The notes under the pieces: model-generated
Told to the model about the DNA's origin: nothing
Database searches by the model: none
What the model saw: the letters and a program-made list of their open reading frames with translations, nothing else
Program-made: the position numbers and the translations under genes
Shown here: positions 13,796 to 25,274 of the stretch, piece by piece
Numbering within the stretch: position 1 is the first letter of the stretch
How the letters are laid out: each line of letters opens with the position of its first letter
Assembly: GCA_018907035.1 (NCBI GenBank)
Contig: JACCIC010000003.1
Coordinates: forward strand, 2,580,001-2,644,000
Length of the DNA stretch: 64,000 nt
Reading direction: 5' to 3'
DNA from: Sycobia sp. Sy_11
Taxonomy: Eukaryota > Arthropoda > Insecta > Hymenoptera > Epichrysomallidae

Positions 13796-13986
13796 TAGAG
13801 CGAGCAGGTATAAAATCTAAAGGTCCAAGTGATACTCGCTCTGAAATAAGTTGCCCTAACATAAAATGTAATTCGTTGGGCTTAAAAAAAATATAATATT
13901 ATCGGTTTTTTTCTTAAGGTTATACCTGCAATTTACTTGAATCGAATAAAATAAAATTAAATAATTTCCTCTTATTTGGAAATTGA

Positions 13987-14085
13987 TATAGTATGTTAAG
14001 AAGAGATGTAGGATTGAGTGGTGTGAGTGCAGGGGGTGAAACTCCCGCCGGGGGTTGGGGGGCAGAGCCCCCTCCTTTTCTATAA
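13987..14085. repeat. G/C-rich island of unknown origin
   Basis: A sharply G-rich patch in AT-rich surroundings contains CCGCCGGGGGTTGGGGGG followed by CAGAGCCCCCTCC. The inverted GGGGG and CCCCC blocks can form a short stem. I do not recognise a family. It may be the terminus of a mobile element. Confidence 0.4.
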
Positions 14086-14438
14086 ATAAATAAGACTAAT
14101 CAATTGAAGATTATAAGTTTGTTAATAATCTACGCTCAAATTAAAGTTTTAAAATATTTAATAGCATAATAAATAGAATTTTTAATTAAAACTAATTAAA
14201 AAAAGATATAGATAATTTTTAATACTTAAAAAACATAAGAATTTTTATAATAAATTTCAGATAGAATATAAATCTCATTTTATTTTAAAATCTTGAATAC
14301 CTAACTCAAAGTGCAGAAAAAGGTCGAGCCCGCGGTCGACTGGCGCATATATTCGCAAGTCTAAACATCGTAAATACCAGATGTTACGCAGGTACGGAAA
14401 ACTGAGTATCCTACCGGACTACACGGTTCCGTTCATCT

Positions 14439-14530
14439 ACTTTTCCTCCCAAGGGAGGAAAAGTAAAATTCTGCTTTTTGATTGGTTGGGAATCGGCCAT
14501 AAACACTTTTCCTCCCTAGGGAGGAAAAGT
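14439..14530. repeat. Pair of near-identical 26-bp palindromes
   Basis: ACTTTTCCTCCC, two central bases, then GGGAGGAAAAGT occurs at 14439-14464 (centre AA) and again at 14505-14530 (centre TA, giving a perfect palindrome). The copies are 66 bp apart. A third, partial echo of the sequence after each copy, GTATTTTGC, lies near 14565. They could be inverted termini of small elements or protein-binding sites. Confidence 0.8.
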
Positions 14531-14609
14531 AGTATTTTGCTCCCTCTACACAGCTGCAGAAAATCGTATTTTGCGCCCCAAGTGCGGGTAAATAATTATC
14601 GTTTGTAAA

Positions 14610-17010
14610 TGTGATCGAAAAAAGGACAAAAATAATTTGTACGAACCAATTGGATCTAGAAGATGTAGGTAATGATGACAGGACCTATGATAATAACAAT
14701 GATTCCGACAGTATCAGCGTTATTCAATTGCATTTTATCAAAGGTTTTTGTTGTCCGCAATTTCTGCAATGGGTACTGTTTTAATCATACAAGCAAACAC
14801 TATATGAATACTAAACGAATTATTATTTTATAGAAATACATTTATAAAGATTCGTTAAAATTGAATAATATTTGTGACACTGAAAATTAAAGAAAAAAAA
14901 AACAAAAACAGCGATTGCTTCGTACTATTTTCTCTCGAAATTTTTAGGATTTGATGACAACTAATCTTTACTAAAGTTGTCGATTTTTTCAGGATTTACA
15001 GTTACTTTATTGGACGTTGTTAAATAGAATCTCAAGATTTTTTGCTCAAATGAGGGTACATTTTTTTATTTTATATGCAGTACCCACGTATCTTTCGCTT
15101 GAGTTATGAAAGTGCTGTACACAGTTTTTGATTTTTTCACATAATTTAAGCTAGTTTACCAGGTCTATTACGTAATATATGAGTTATAATGAAAAAAACT
15201 AGTTAATAAAAAAGTATATAACTACAATATACACATATAACTATATATAACATACAACTTTTTTTAACTACCAAATTTTTTGTGGACATCTTTTAAGAAT
15301 ATTAGAAATGAGATTTACTGTATGGTAGACTTACACGATTATTCTTATTCCTAAAATAGGAGTAAATTAATGTATTTCTCGTGCATCAAACATTTTTCTA
15401 TTATGCATAAAGTTTTTGTGTAGTTTCATACAATTTTTTTTCTACTATACTCTAACGTACTCATTGATTAACTATACATGAGCTATATATTTATATACGC
15501 ATCTAAGTATAATAGTTCTCTGTTGAATGAGCAGTTCTTACTAAGGGTGATTATTCAATAAAAGAGCATTTCTTATGGCCAAAGATCTTTGGTTTATTGG
15601 TAGCATGCTATTGTCAGAAATAGAAAGAATATTCGTTTTCAGAATTATAATTTTATTTACAAATAATAGGGCTAATATATATGAAAGTACTTAACAATAA
15701 TATTGTATGTTCAAATTATATTAAATAACTACAAAATATATTTATCAATAATAATTTTTTTTCTTCTATATTCTGTCCAATAACAAAAACTGATTATAGA
15801 ACTGTGCAAATTTAATATCTCTGTTTTTAAATAAAGACATATATAATATACAATTTGGTGTGGTGAAATTATAAGGAAAAATGCGTAGAGTGTAAATGAA
15901 AAATCAGAATATAATTGAAATAATAACCTTTAATTAAGAAATAAGGTAACGGATTGAAGGCATAAAATGCCTCAGTCACAGGTGGGGGAAAAGCCGTAAA
16001 TGTGTATAACCGTTAATAATAATTACAATGAAACTGAAGTTATAAAATGCTAAATTACAATATCTTAATGAAATATGTAAGCAACAAAGTACACTAAAAA
16101 AGTATCACACGGTGTATAAATTTTTGCGGAGGAAGAGGATCGATCTAGCGGGACGATCTTTGAACCACTAATGATCTTATGTGCCTCTGTACATAAGGTC
16201 TAACCGTGCTTATGAAGCATTCTTGCTTCAAAACATTTCGCATTTAAAATTATCATATTTGCTGATAAAAATTAGTTTTTCTTCCATTAAAGTGAAAATT
16301 TACAATGGTAGTCAAGAGTCGCCGGAAAACAAATTGCTTATAGTTTGACAAAATGGAATTGTTTCCTTACCTGTTATTTATTTATCCATTAATTCGTCTT
16401 AGAAATTTTTAAAACTGACTTGATGAGAAATATTTAACCTATAGACTATTAGATTGATGACTTTTATTATATATTATATATATTCTCGTATAAGTTTAGC
16501 ATTTTTATTTGATATTTCGTACGCATTTTTAACTGTTCAGGTACTATCGTGATACTCTACAGATCAATATTAAAAACATACTTCTACACTATTGCATCTT
16601 GCAGAATTGCTCTTAGACATAGTATACTCGTCCGCTTTTCAGCTTTCAAATAATGGTAACACAAGCGCGCCTCACGGAAAATATATTCTTTTGATAATGC
16701 AAAACTTAATATTTAATTCATACAAATGCATGTATTTTTATTTTACTGAGCTTAAATTGATAAGTTGTAGATGGAACTAATTCAACCTAGTTGTGGATCT
16801 TACAGTATTTATTATAAATAACAATAATTAAATAATTATTTTACTAATAAATTATTTATTATCTAATTAAAGTCATAAGGAACGTAAATATTAATATTAT
16901 TCATTAATTCTAAGAGTAATTTTATTCTCATTCTATTAAACTACGCATTAATAGTTATATTATTAATAATAATGTTTTCTAAGTGATAGCCGTATTTTTC
17001 TCTTCTGATA
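14610..17010. other. AT-rich intergenic stretch without recognisable genes
   Basis: No protein family is recognisable on either strand. A slightly GC-richer patch at 16120-16225 carries two short hairpins (CTTATGT/ACATAAG and GAAGCA/TGCTTC) but has no known RNA family signature that I can name. Confidence 0.5.
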
Positions 17011-17013
17011 TGC

Positions 17014-17261
17014 GCATAGTAAAACACCATAAACGTAAAAAATCAATGCTTATACACATCTAAGATTTATGCCAACTATCTTCCATACTGCCTCATCAAA
17101 GATTTGTCTGCATTTGTTTTGAATTATAGATACAAGAGTTTATACGCTTTACGATACGTTAGTTCGTCACGTGACAGTCGAGAAGAAACAATACGAATCA
17201 AGATTACGATAAGGATATTTGATAGTACGTGCCTTGATTGTTTTCAAAAGTGCTTTTTCCG
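17014..17261 (+). promoter_or_regulatory. Conserved upstream block of odorant receptor 1
   Basis: Blocks in this interval are shared in the same order and spacing with the region in front of the second receptor. They are CATAGTAAAACAC (about 17026), a TAAGATTTA block followed by ACTATCTTCCAT (about 17062-17090), GTTTATACGCTTT (about 17139), GTACGTTAGTTCGTCA-like sequence (about 17155-17168), and AGAAGAAACAATAC (about 17180). The TTTATACGC block could be a TATA-type core. No transcription start can be read directly. Similarity may reflect recent duplication as well as constraint. Confidence 0.55.
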
Positions 17262-18952
17262 ATGGAAAGAGTAGTGAAAAAGAATTTTTGTAGTCAAAAT
17301 CAAAAAGTATTTGATGATGCAAAAGTTTTATTATTATGGAATAAGTATCTTATGTCAGCATTAGGATTGTGGCCAAATAATCGCAATGATTTTATATTCT
17401 TAACTATATTCTCTTATTACTCTTGTATGCTGAGTCTTGATTGCGTGGCTCTTTTTGACACTATAAAAAGTATGAATCTAACTAAGACTATTGGCGCAGT
17501 AACAGAAAATCTTACTCTGATGCAAATTTGTTTACGTTTATATACAATGAGAAGATATAATAAGTCTTATGGGAAAATACTAGAGAAATTTTCGAATGAT
17601 TTTTCAGCAAAAAATTATCTGAATGAGGAGGAGAAAAGGATTGTCTTATTTTATAATTCTCGTTCGCAATTTTTAATTAAAATCACAGTTGCTTCTCTTG
17701 GAATGACAGCTATTCTTTATTTCACGAAACCTCTAATTCGACAATTAAGTTAGTCAAATGAATATTAAAGAAAATAATATAAAACTTATAAATATTTAAT
17801 TTTTACACTAGAACAAAGTATTGTTACTATTCACAGGTTTTATAAATAATATAAACACAACGACACATTTTACTTACGAATTACCATACAGATTATATTT
17901 AGTATATAAGGTGTCAAATATAAATACTTATATTTATACATACATTTCCCAGATACCAATTTTGTATACAATTTTTTTTACACAAACTGCAATGGACTGC
18001 TTAACATTAACTTTAGTCGGACATTTATGTGGTCAGCTAGGCGCTCTGTCAATAAAAATAATTAATTTAAATTTGGTAAACACTAAGAATGAATTCATAA
18101 ATGTTATAAAAAAGCATCAAGAGTTAATCACGTGAGTTTTTATTGTTTAAATTTCATTATAGCCGGATGGATTATAAATAAAAAATTATTTTATATTTAA
18201 ATAAATAAAGGTACTTCTTATAGAATTGGATTAAAACTTCGAAGCATCTATCGAATATGCTTGTTTGCTCAGTTTGTAGCTGCAACAATATCAATTGGTA
18301 TTCTTATTTATCAAGTTATATTGGTTAGTAAATCAACATAGTCTATGTGACTACTGGTTTTGAATTTATCTCGTGAAATAGTAAGGCATATATTTTACAT
18401 CACAACAGCCGAAAAATGTTTATCCTAAAGTTGTTATTTTACGGTTGACGTGATGTAATATCTAATTAATCATGTTATTATAGATAATGGTTGTTATTTC
18501 AGAGTTTGGCCTCAGGACAAAAAACAAATTTAGCAACGTTTTTCATTTATGGATTCCTAAATATTTTCCGACTTTTTGCGTACTGTTGGACCGGAGAATA
18601 CCTTATCTATGAGGTGATGAAAAAATTATAAAAATTAATTTAAAAAAATTAATTTAACGCTTAACTACTTAATATATTATTTTAGAGTAGTAACGTTGCC
18701 AATGCATTTTATCAATCCAATTGGTATAACTTACCAATAAGGGAACAGAAGACTTATATACTGTGTATCGCACGTTCACAAAAACCAATCTCGTTCATGG
18801 CAGGAAAATTTTCTCATTTCTCTTTAGAAATGTTTACTAATGTAACTATTTCTTTTATTTTTTAAGTAATTACAATGTTATTCACTATAATATTATTTCA
18901 GGTAATGAAAACAGCACTGGCATACTTGTCTTTTTTACGCAATTTTCTTTAA
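17262..18952 (+). CDS. Odorant receptor 1 (insect 7TM OR family), six exons
   Basis: This is an insect odorant receptor, a seven-helix ligand-binding subunit expected in the dendrite membrane of olfactory neurons together with the co-receptor Orco. Exons read by eye are 17262-17748, 17837-18131, 18224-18323, 18503-18613, 18686-18841 and 18902-18952. All introns (88, 92, 179, 72 and 60 bp) have GT-AG ends, and the joined frame is open for 399 residues, a normal family length. The start ATGGAAAGAG matches the paralogue's start; the in-frame TTG upstream is not needed. Visible features are AKVLLLWNKYLMSALGLWP at the N terminus, an extracellular-loop N-T-T sequon at the start of exon 2, GHLCGQLGAL in exon 2, and TGEYLIYE/SSNVANAFYQ across exons 4-5. 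The C terminus is VMKTALAYLSFLRNF, like the usual VxKTSxxYxSxLR end. It looks intact. Subfamily and ligand cannot be told from the sequence. Confidence 0.92.
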
Positions 18953-19080
18953 ACTATTTTTAAGAGAAGCAGCGTAAAGTCAAATTATAAATACGCTATC
19001 TTTAGTAATCTCGTAAAGAAATGCAAAGGCTATATTAATGTCAAATGCAACAATTTTAGTTAGTTACCTAATTTATGTTC

Positions 19081-19090
19081 AATAAATAAA
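19081..19090 (+). terminator. Candidate polyadenylation signal for odorant receptor 1
   Basis: Overlapping AATAAA hexamers lie about 130 bp after the stop codon. In such AT-rich DNA this motif occurs by chance, so only its position supports the call. Confidence 0.3.
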
Positions 19091-20149
19091 GCATTTATTA
19101 GAAAAACATCTTCTGTTTCAATGTAGATTCAATATTTTATGACATTACACACAAAATTTAAGATTCGTACATTAATTTAAGATAAATTAAGGTATAGAAC
19201 TTTTATACTTGTATTAAATAGAAAAATAGATTAAAAAAAACTTTGTTATTGTCTTTTCATTAAAGATAATAATTGAGATGAGTTTTACAAAAAATTTATA
19301 TATTATAATTTTTTTTTATTTATTACTATATATTATTTTATTTATTATTATATATTATATATTATATATTTTATTTATTATATATTAAATTTATATATTA
19401 TAATTAAATGCAATTATTACAACTTATTTTTTTAGCTGGCATTACTAGTCCAATAGTGATAGATAGATTAATCTCCATATTAACTCATAAAAATTCTTAT
19501 TTTTTATATAGCATAATAGATACAAAAACATTTATACAAATAAATTTAAGGCTTTACGGCATAGACATTTATCAGTTAATATTAACTACTTATTCAATGA
19601 ACATAGTAATAAGTATTTGAGTAATAAGCATTTCAGTTATGCTCAAGTGTATCCAAATTCGTTAGTGCCAAAATAAAGTCAAGAGGTGATATTTCTTTAC
19701 AGAAAATAGATCATCACATGATAAAAGCAGATGAAAATGTTTTCAAATAAAACATGCAATTAAAGATCAAGAGATAGATATCAGTTAAGACTTGCTTTGG
19801 AATTTTCGACGAATGCAAAACGAATTGATAAATATTACGGTAAATTATAAATTAAATTAAGTACTAAGACTAGACTACAAATAGATGTAATATATCCATC
19901 TATTGTACAAGTTTATATTCTTCTGAATGCGAAATATGAACTGTGACCAAATTTTTTAAGCACTACATGTATCGAGTAGTAATGTCAATTCTTATTACTA
20001 AAATTATTACTAAATTATTAGTTCTTAATAATTTAGTGCTATTAGTACTTATTAATCTTCTTAATATTGCTAAAATTATTAGTTCTTAAAGTTAGTAGTT
20101 ATATAATTCTTAGTTAAAAATAAATTTTTTTAACTAAATAATTATCGTG

Positions 20150-20990
20150 TCCATTAACATACGCATGACAGAGGTTACCGATCAAAGCAACCAATTAAGC
20201 CATCTGTTTAGAAAGATACATCAAATTTCCAAAGTAAATGCTGACCAAGTAGCTTGTCTTAATAGAAGTCTCGAGGTTCTAAGATCCGACATAGATAAAT
20301 CAGTAGATAAAATCCAGGGTATAGAATCAAGAGTGGACCATTCCTAGATATGCCCACTTTTGACATGTTGGAGAGGCCCAAATGTTTCCTAAACAAGTAT
20401 CTTGAAATCATCGAGGCTCTGGATGTGATAATCCATGAGACGGAATTCTTCAACTCATAATCATTGAATGGTCCTACTCGGTGGGTGACAAAACATGGAG
20501 GATGTAATATACAGCTTTAGTGACTTTAAATTAATTTTTTTAAATAACGTTTTTGAAGAAATATTGGAATGAAAGCCACCAAAAGACGATCTAACAAAAT
20601 CATAGAATTCGACTTCTCCAGGAAAGGAAGCACACCGATCCGTAGCACATATGCACTACATGTTCATAATAATGCCGCAATTCACGACGACTGCCCCACA
20701 AAATGACAGATAATACTGACATTATCAAAACATATTGATGAAAAAGTACGGCACGCAATTGTTGGTAGAGTTAGACACTATCTAATCAAATTCACCACTC
20801 TCCTAGACAATTTTGATTTCGGTAGCGCATTCAATTTCGCCTTCGCGAATGAATACGACCGTGACTGTTTAATCAAAATACGAGGTATCTGCCTTCACAC
20901 GATGCAAGTCTGTCGACTAGTCTCTCCATGCGATTTATCTTCGCGGATTCTAGCGCGCATAGAGAGCACGCATCTCTCAGACTGGCAATT
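20150..20990 (+). pseudogene. Decayed LTR-retrotransposon gag remnant
   Basis: Three successive frames give gag-like pieces in a plausible order. The first is an N-terminal helical stretch (20165-20345, LNRSLEVLRSDIDKSVDKIQ). The second is RPKCFLNKYLEIIEALD (about 20369-20420), resembling the PKKFL-E-I-A block of retrotransposon capsids. The third is a later segment with DEKVRHAIVGRVRHYL and TTLLDNFDFGSAF (about 20740-20830). Stops and frameshifts interrupt it. No zinc knuckle, protease or LTR was recognised. Whether it is gypsy- or copia-like is open. Confidence 0.45.
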
Positions 20991-21959
20991 CACTCTACAA
21001 ATCGTGATTCCATATATTTATAGTTCAACGATTTCTCTTGACTGTATTGTGCATCGCATACCATTACATTTCATTATAATTGTTGATTTATTAAATAATA
21101 TTGACTTTTATATTTACTTTTATACAATACCAAAGGTAAAAAAAGTTTATTTAAAATCCTTTGGCAATCGTAACGCGATAGCAGTTCAGTTGCTCCTTTT
21201 GGATGAATACTAAAAAGTCAAGACATACACTGCGAGAAGCGCTGGGAAACACAAATTACGGGTAGAAATTATTATTTCGTGTGCTTTTATGATGTCTATG
21301 TATACATATTATTTATAAGGTGTCGCGAGCTACTTGGATTATTTCGATTTCCATGATTTCGCACATCCTTCACCTATATTCTATCTCTTTCTACTATTTC
21401 CATATTTACTTATATTTATTTGCACGACTTTTTTCGCCTATTTACACGAAACCGAGTGATTTAACAATCTAGTTTTGTGTTTCGGAGTAATGCTTGTTCG
21501 TTTTTATATCACTCTAAGATTGCGCTTTAGTTAGTGATATAAAAAGATTGAAATTTTAATAAGATAAATTTTATTCTTATCAAAATTATCGCTTCCAAGC
21601 GTATCTTACATAAATTCAATAAATTATTTGGTCAATTAACCAGTCCTCTATTGACATGACTTTTCTATGAATAAATTATATTCTGTCTCGAATTTCATCG
21701 CATTTAATCCTGTGATTTTCCCTTATACTTTGCTAGATGAAATAAAATTACTTTTTTTAGAAGTCGGGTGTGCCTGTTTTTCTTAGTTAGTAAGTTTTAT
21801 CACTCTTTCGTACAAGTAAAAGTATCTTCCCTTTGCCTCGTAAAAGAGTTTTTCACTGAAACATGGAAAGGATTGGTCGGCCAGAAGAGTGTCGATTCGT
21901 TTCGTTACTCGAGCGGGATCCTTCCTCAATGACTGAAGTAATTTGGGCTAAAGGTGCAG

Positions 21960-22703
21960 TCACAGGCATTGTCGCCTTAGGTCCGCCATTTCGTTCGTCC
22001 ACCAATAAGCCCGGCGGCGAGCATATCCCGCGTGTTTTCTCGGTATCGTTTGCTTGCAAGCTTGGCAGATTAGGTGCATTGTAGCTTCCATTACCGCTTT
22101 CGTCCACCCGTAAAGCGTTCCGCTCCTTGGTACATCAACCAGGAGTCGCTGTCCGCGTTCTAGCACTTGGCAAAACTTCTCGTGCACCATCCTCGCGATG
22201 ATCCATCTGACTAGGCGACGTTCAACCGTCGCCCTGACCGGCATGACATCACGAACGCGGAACGTGATGTACTGGTGATCGCTGGCTGTATAGTTCTCGA
22301 TCGCCCGCCAGTCCCGAACACTTGCAGCCAAAATCTCCGTCGCGAAGGATACATCAGGGATGGTCTCCCTGTAGCCGGGCCTCCGAAAGGTCGACGTGGA
22401 TCCGATGTTTAGGACAACCAGGCCTAGTCTGGATGCCATGTCCATCACTCGTCTTCCCCTGGAGTCCGGCCTGGGTTGCCCCCACTCGAGAGCTTTGTTG
22501 TGAAATTCCCCAGGTACTACCTGCTCCTCCTCCAATTCTTTAACCGCAACCACGAGTGCATCCAGTTTAGACTGGAAACCCCCGATGGCCTCATTCGGGG
22601 TGAGATAGCAGCTGACGTAATTTATGTTATTGACCCTCACCCAGACGAAGCTGTGGCCAGTTCCATGGCATTTCACCCGAAAGCGGTGCGGCTTGAAATC
22701 CAA
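21960..22703 (-). pseudogene. R1-like endonuclease C-terminal half (dead)
   Basis: An open frame of about 247 codons encodes the distal half of an exonuclease-endonuclease-phosphatase domain, the nickase that starts target-primed reverse transcription. Recognisable motifs are WGQPRPDSRGRRVMDMASRL, VVLNIGSTSTFRRPG, IPDVSFAT and NYTASDHQYITF, all typical of R1-clade elements. The block normally reading GDFN is VPGEFHNKALEWG here. The catalytic Asp and Asn positions are altered, which by itself would inactivate the enzyme. The frame ends around RRQCL, where the linker to the reverse transcriptase would begin. Confidence 0.8.
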
Positions 22704-22950
22704 ATTGTGGCGGTACCAAGGTCATCTCCTTACCCTCTGCCGAAACCTTCTTAAATTCGATCAGGACATTTTTGAACACATAAACACCGTTTAATGTTCG
22801 ACGGATGTTCTTGATCGTAAGTCCGTGCTGCGAGAGGCCGACCTTATCGCCGATCCCTCCACGGATCTCCACGTAGGTCTTCCTCTCTGCGGACTTGAGG
22901 AGCACCGCCTCAGACCTTGCTCTTCTCCCTATTTTAACTTTAGGCTTCAT
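22627..22950 (-). pseudogene. R1-like ORF1 (gag-like) fragment
   Basis: A 107-codon frame contains KIGRRARSEAVLLKSAERK, TYVEIRGGIGDKVGL and VSAEGKEMTLVPPQFGF, resembling the conserved middle of R1-clade ORF1 proteins just before the zinc knuckles. Lysine-rich and Asp/Glu-rich segments continue upstream in other frames (22980-23260). The knuckles themselves are missing because the element is internally deleted, and the frame runs past the start of the overlapping endonuclease frame. Confidence 0.6.
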
Positions 22951-23055
22951 GGGGCCTTCTCTGGATTTGGTGGCCCCCTTTTGGTTTAACTTCTTTTTCT
23001 TCTTTTCTTCTTTGTTTTTGGCTACCCTCTTTTCTTGCCTTGTGGGAACGTTCTT

Positions 23056-23793
23056 TCAGCCTTGGTCAGACTCTGGCTCGTTCACACCATTAGATTTGGC
23101 AGCTGCGTCATCTTCGTGCCTAGGCATTTCCTCTTTTATTCTTGTTCGTGAACCCCGCCTCCTCAGGTAATTCTGTTGGAGGAGGTAGAAGGATCTCTCT
23201 TCGGTTATCTTGCCAATCTCGGAGGGTATGTAGGCGCCTTCTGCCCATGAGCTCCTCAAATTGGATTTTTAAACCCGGAAGTCCCTTCTTTATAGTATTA
23301 TTCATGATTTTTTGCCTTTTCATCGACTCCATCGTTATTTTAAACAAATTTTTGTTGGAGTCAATAAGAGCTTTATCGTGATCATCCTCCTCCTACTGAT
23401 GTCCTTCTGGATGTCTTGGCTGTCGAATCCCAGTGTCCACGCTGCTGCCATAGCTGACAGCGTTTATCGCATTAGCAACACTGTTGGTTCCGCTGCTACT
23501 CACCGAATAGGGGGTCTTCAGGCTGTTCACCCCCATACACTTCTGGACAGTCACCTGCTCCTCCATGCACGTAATCTCTATGCATGTTCTCATTTGTTGT
23601 GAATAATATCCATGGTTATATCCTTGTATTTTCGCCCCCCCCCCACGTGGCCAGTCTTCATGGGCCCTTCAATGCAGAGCTCGCCAAAATGACTCCCCAA
23701 CACTTGCCTGAAGGAGTCATACTGGCTTGGATCTTCGTCTAAGGCTCCTTTACAGAACCGAGGGATATAGCACTCCCCGTCACAGTAGCCCAC
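23056..23793 (-). pseudogene. Further broken ORF1 sequence of the R1-like LINE
   Basis: Minus-strand fragments in shifting frames include FYLLQQNYLRRRGSRTRI (about 23170-23115), PYSVSSSGTNSVANAIN (about 23512-23462) and KGALDEDPSQYDSFRQVLG (about 23750-23690). They sit where the N-terminal, poorly conserved half of ORF1 would be. I cannot match them individually. The call rests on position, strand and GC content. Confidence 0.4.
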
Positions 23794-24239
23794 CTTCGTT
23801 CTCTCGAGCTTTAAATCCCAACAAAGAGGTGCTCAACTCTCCTGAGAATTTCCGGCAGATATCACGAGCCAAGACGCACTCGTTATTACCAAATGACTGG
23901 TGCTGGCTAGGCGCCTATCGCCTGCGCTGCCGTCCGCGGGAGCCAAAGATGGTTCGGGACGCCCAGGCACGCAACCTAAAGACTCGCCTGCCCACCCAGA
24001 ATCTCCCTTTGACAGCTCCTAGGCATGCACCGCTCGGCAAGCGCAGTGGACCGTTTTAGGCTCCGTTTGGAGCCCCTTCTACCTCCCTGACAAAAGCCGA
24101 GGGAGAACGATCAGTCGAATAAGAATTGAGAAAAGTTATGCATTCGGGGAATTATGGAATCGGCTGCAATAAATTAACAATATAAGTTATATAATACTAG
24201 GATAATACTACGATATTTATTATAAGATTGGCATAAAAA

Positions 24240-24262
24240 ACCTCCTCTTGAAGAGAGGAGGA
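24240..24262. repeat. Short GC-rich hairpin
   Basis: CCTCCTCT and AGAGGAGG are separated by a few bases and flanked by A-rich sequence on both sides. It resembles the hairpin-plus-A tract seen at the end of some mobile elements, but nothing more can be said. Confidence 0.4.
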
Positions 24263-24389
24263 AAAAACCGTCTAATACGACAAATGAAAGATACTATTGA
24301 AATGCGTGGATATACCCTAAATATAAGAACAAGCGCTCTTAAATACTAACTCTTATACATCGATGCAGTACTCCTGCGTCCTATAGTTT

Positions 24390-25130
24390 TAGCCGTGTTG
24401 CGAACACACTAATGCTCGTGGGGCTGGTAAGGTCGATGGGGAGGGATGTACCTCTATACTTTCTACTCTACGTCTTGGACCCGACATCTCGGGAACGGGT
24501 TCAGCAGTTGCTAAGACGGCAGCCACTGGACACAAGTGCCGTCGAGAATACCCTCGCAAATATGCACACAGCAGTATCTCCACAAGGCTATGCCGCTGTC
24601 CCGCTGATGCGCCAAGTGAATTTGTAATGCACATAAATAGATACGCTTATACACGAATAGTTAAACTTATACGCAAACAGATACGCTTATACACGAACCT
24701 TACATACAACAACGAAGCACACTAATGCAATTAGGTATGCGACTAACAATTGATGAAGAGTATACATATAGAAAACCGTAAAATAATAACTAACCGCCGC
24801 GTGACTTATATATACATTGCACAAAACACAATATGAAAAAGAGATAATAAACGACATGAATAAACGACACGAGAGATGTAGACAACATGAATAGAAGCTG
24901 AACCAACGGTCATGAATGAAGTGCCGTTTTGATTCTCTTGAAGTATTGAAGCCAGCTTGAGACCTAAGAAGAGGGAGGGGGAGGCTATACCTACTTCAAA
25001 GGCTCGGCTCCCAAGGCGTCACACGCTCGCAGTACCTGCTGGCGAGACCATACTTCACCATGGGCAAGTAAGGACAGCGCACGTGTAGGTCACGTGAGCG
25101 TGCAATTCCATCTTCATGCAATTTATTCTT
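24390..25130. other. GC-richer segment of unknown origin with a 40-bp-spaced direct repeat
   Basis: Composition stays well above background. A 71-codon plus-strand frame (24412-24627) and an 81-codon minus-strand frame overlap here, but neither resembles a known family. AGATACGCTTATACACGAA occurs twice, at 24639-24657 and 24679-24697. It may be an upstream part of the neighbouring R1-like LINE or a different repeat. Confidence 0.3.
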
Positions 25131-25274
25131 CAACGTTGGTACGTTGGTGTATATATTGAAACGCTGATCAACCTCTCAGATAATGTATTTTTCCATAATA
25201 AAATTTTATGTCGCAAAGAAATCCTGACAGCAAACGAAGCTGAGGCATTAAAGTTTTAAACGCGCGCGCACATC

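Larger units (their letters stand above)
21855..24060 (-). mobile_element. R1-like LINE fragment (ORF1 and endonuclease parts)
   Basis: This is a GC-richer island in AT-rich DNA, read leftward. The proximal part (about 24060-22627) carries broken ORF1 sequence. The distal part (22703-21960) carries the second half of an apurinic-type endonuclease. The copy is truncated before the reverse transcriptase, near 21855, and lacks the ORF1 zinc knuckles and the N-terminal half of the endonuclease, so an internal deletion joins the two ORFs. Poly-purine and hairpin sequence at 24236-24275 lies beyond its 5' side. No target-site duplication was found. Confidence 0.75.

Noticed and set aside
17238..17261. 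Upstream TTG-initiated extension of receptor 1
   Set aside because: The next in-frame ATG at 17262 aligns with the paralogue's start and gives the same 399-residue product.
23727..24059. 110-codon plus-strand open frame
   Set aside because: It lies opposite the R1-like LINE, in GC-rich sequence where long antisense frames are expected.
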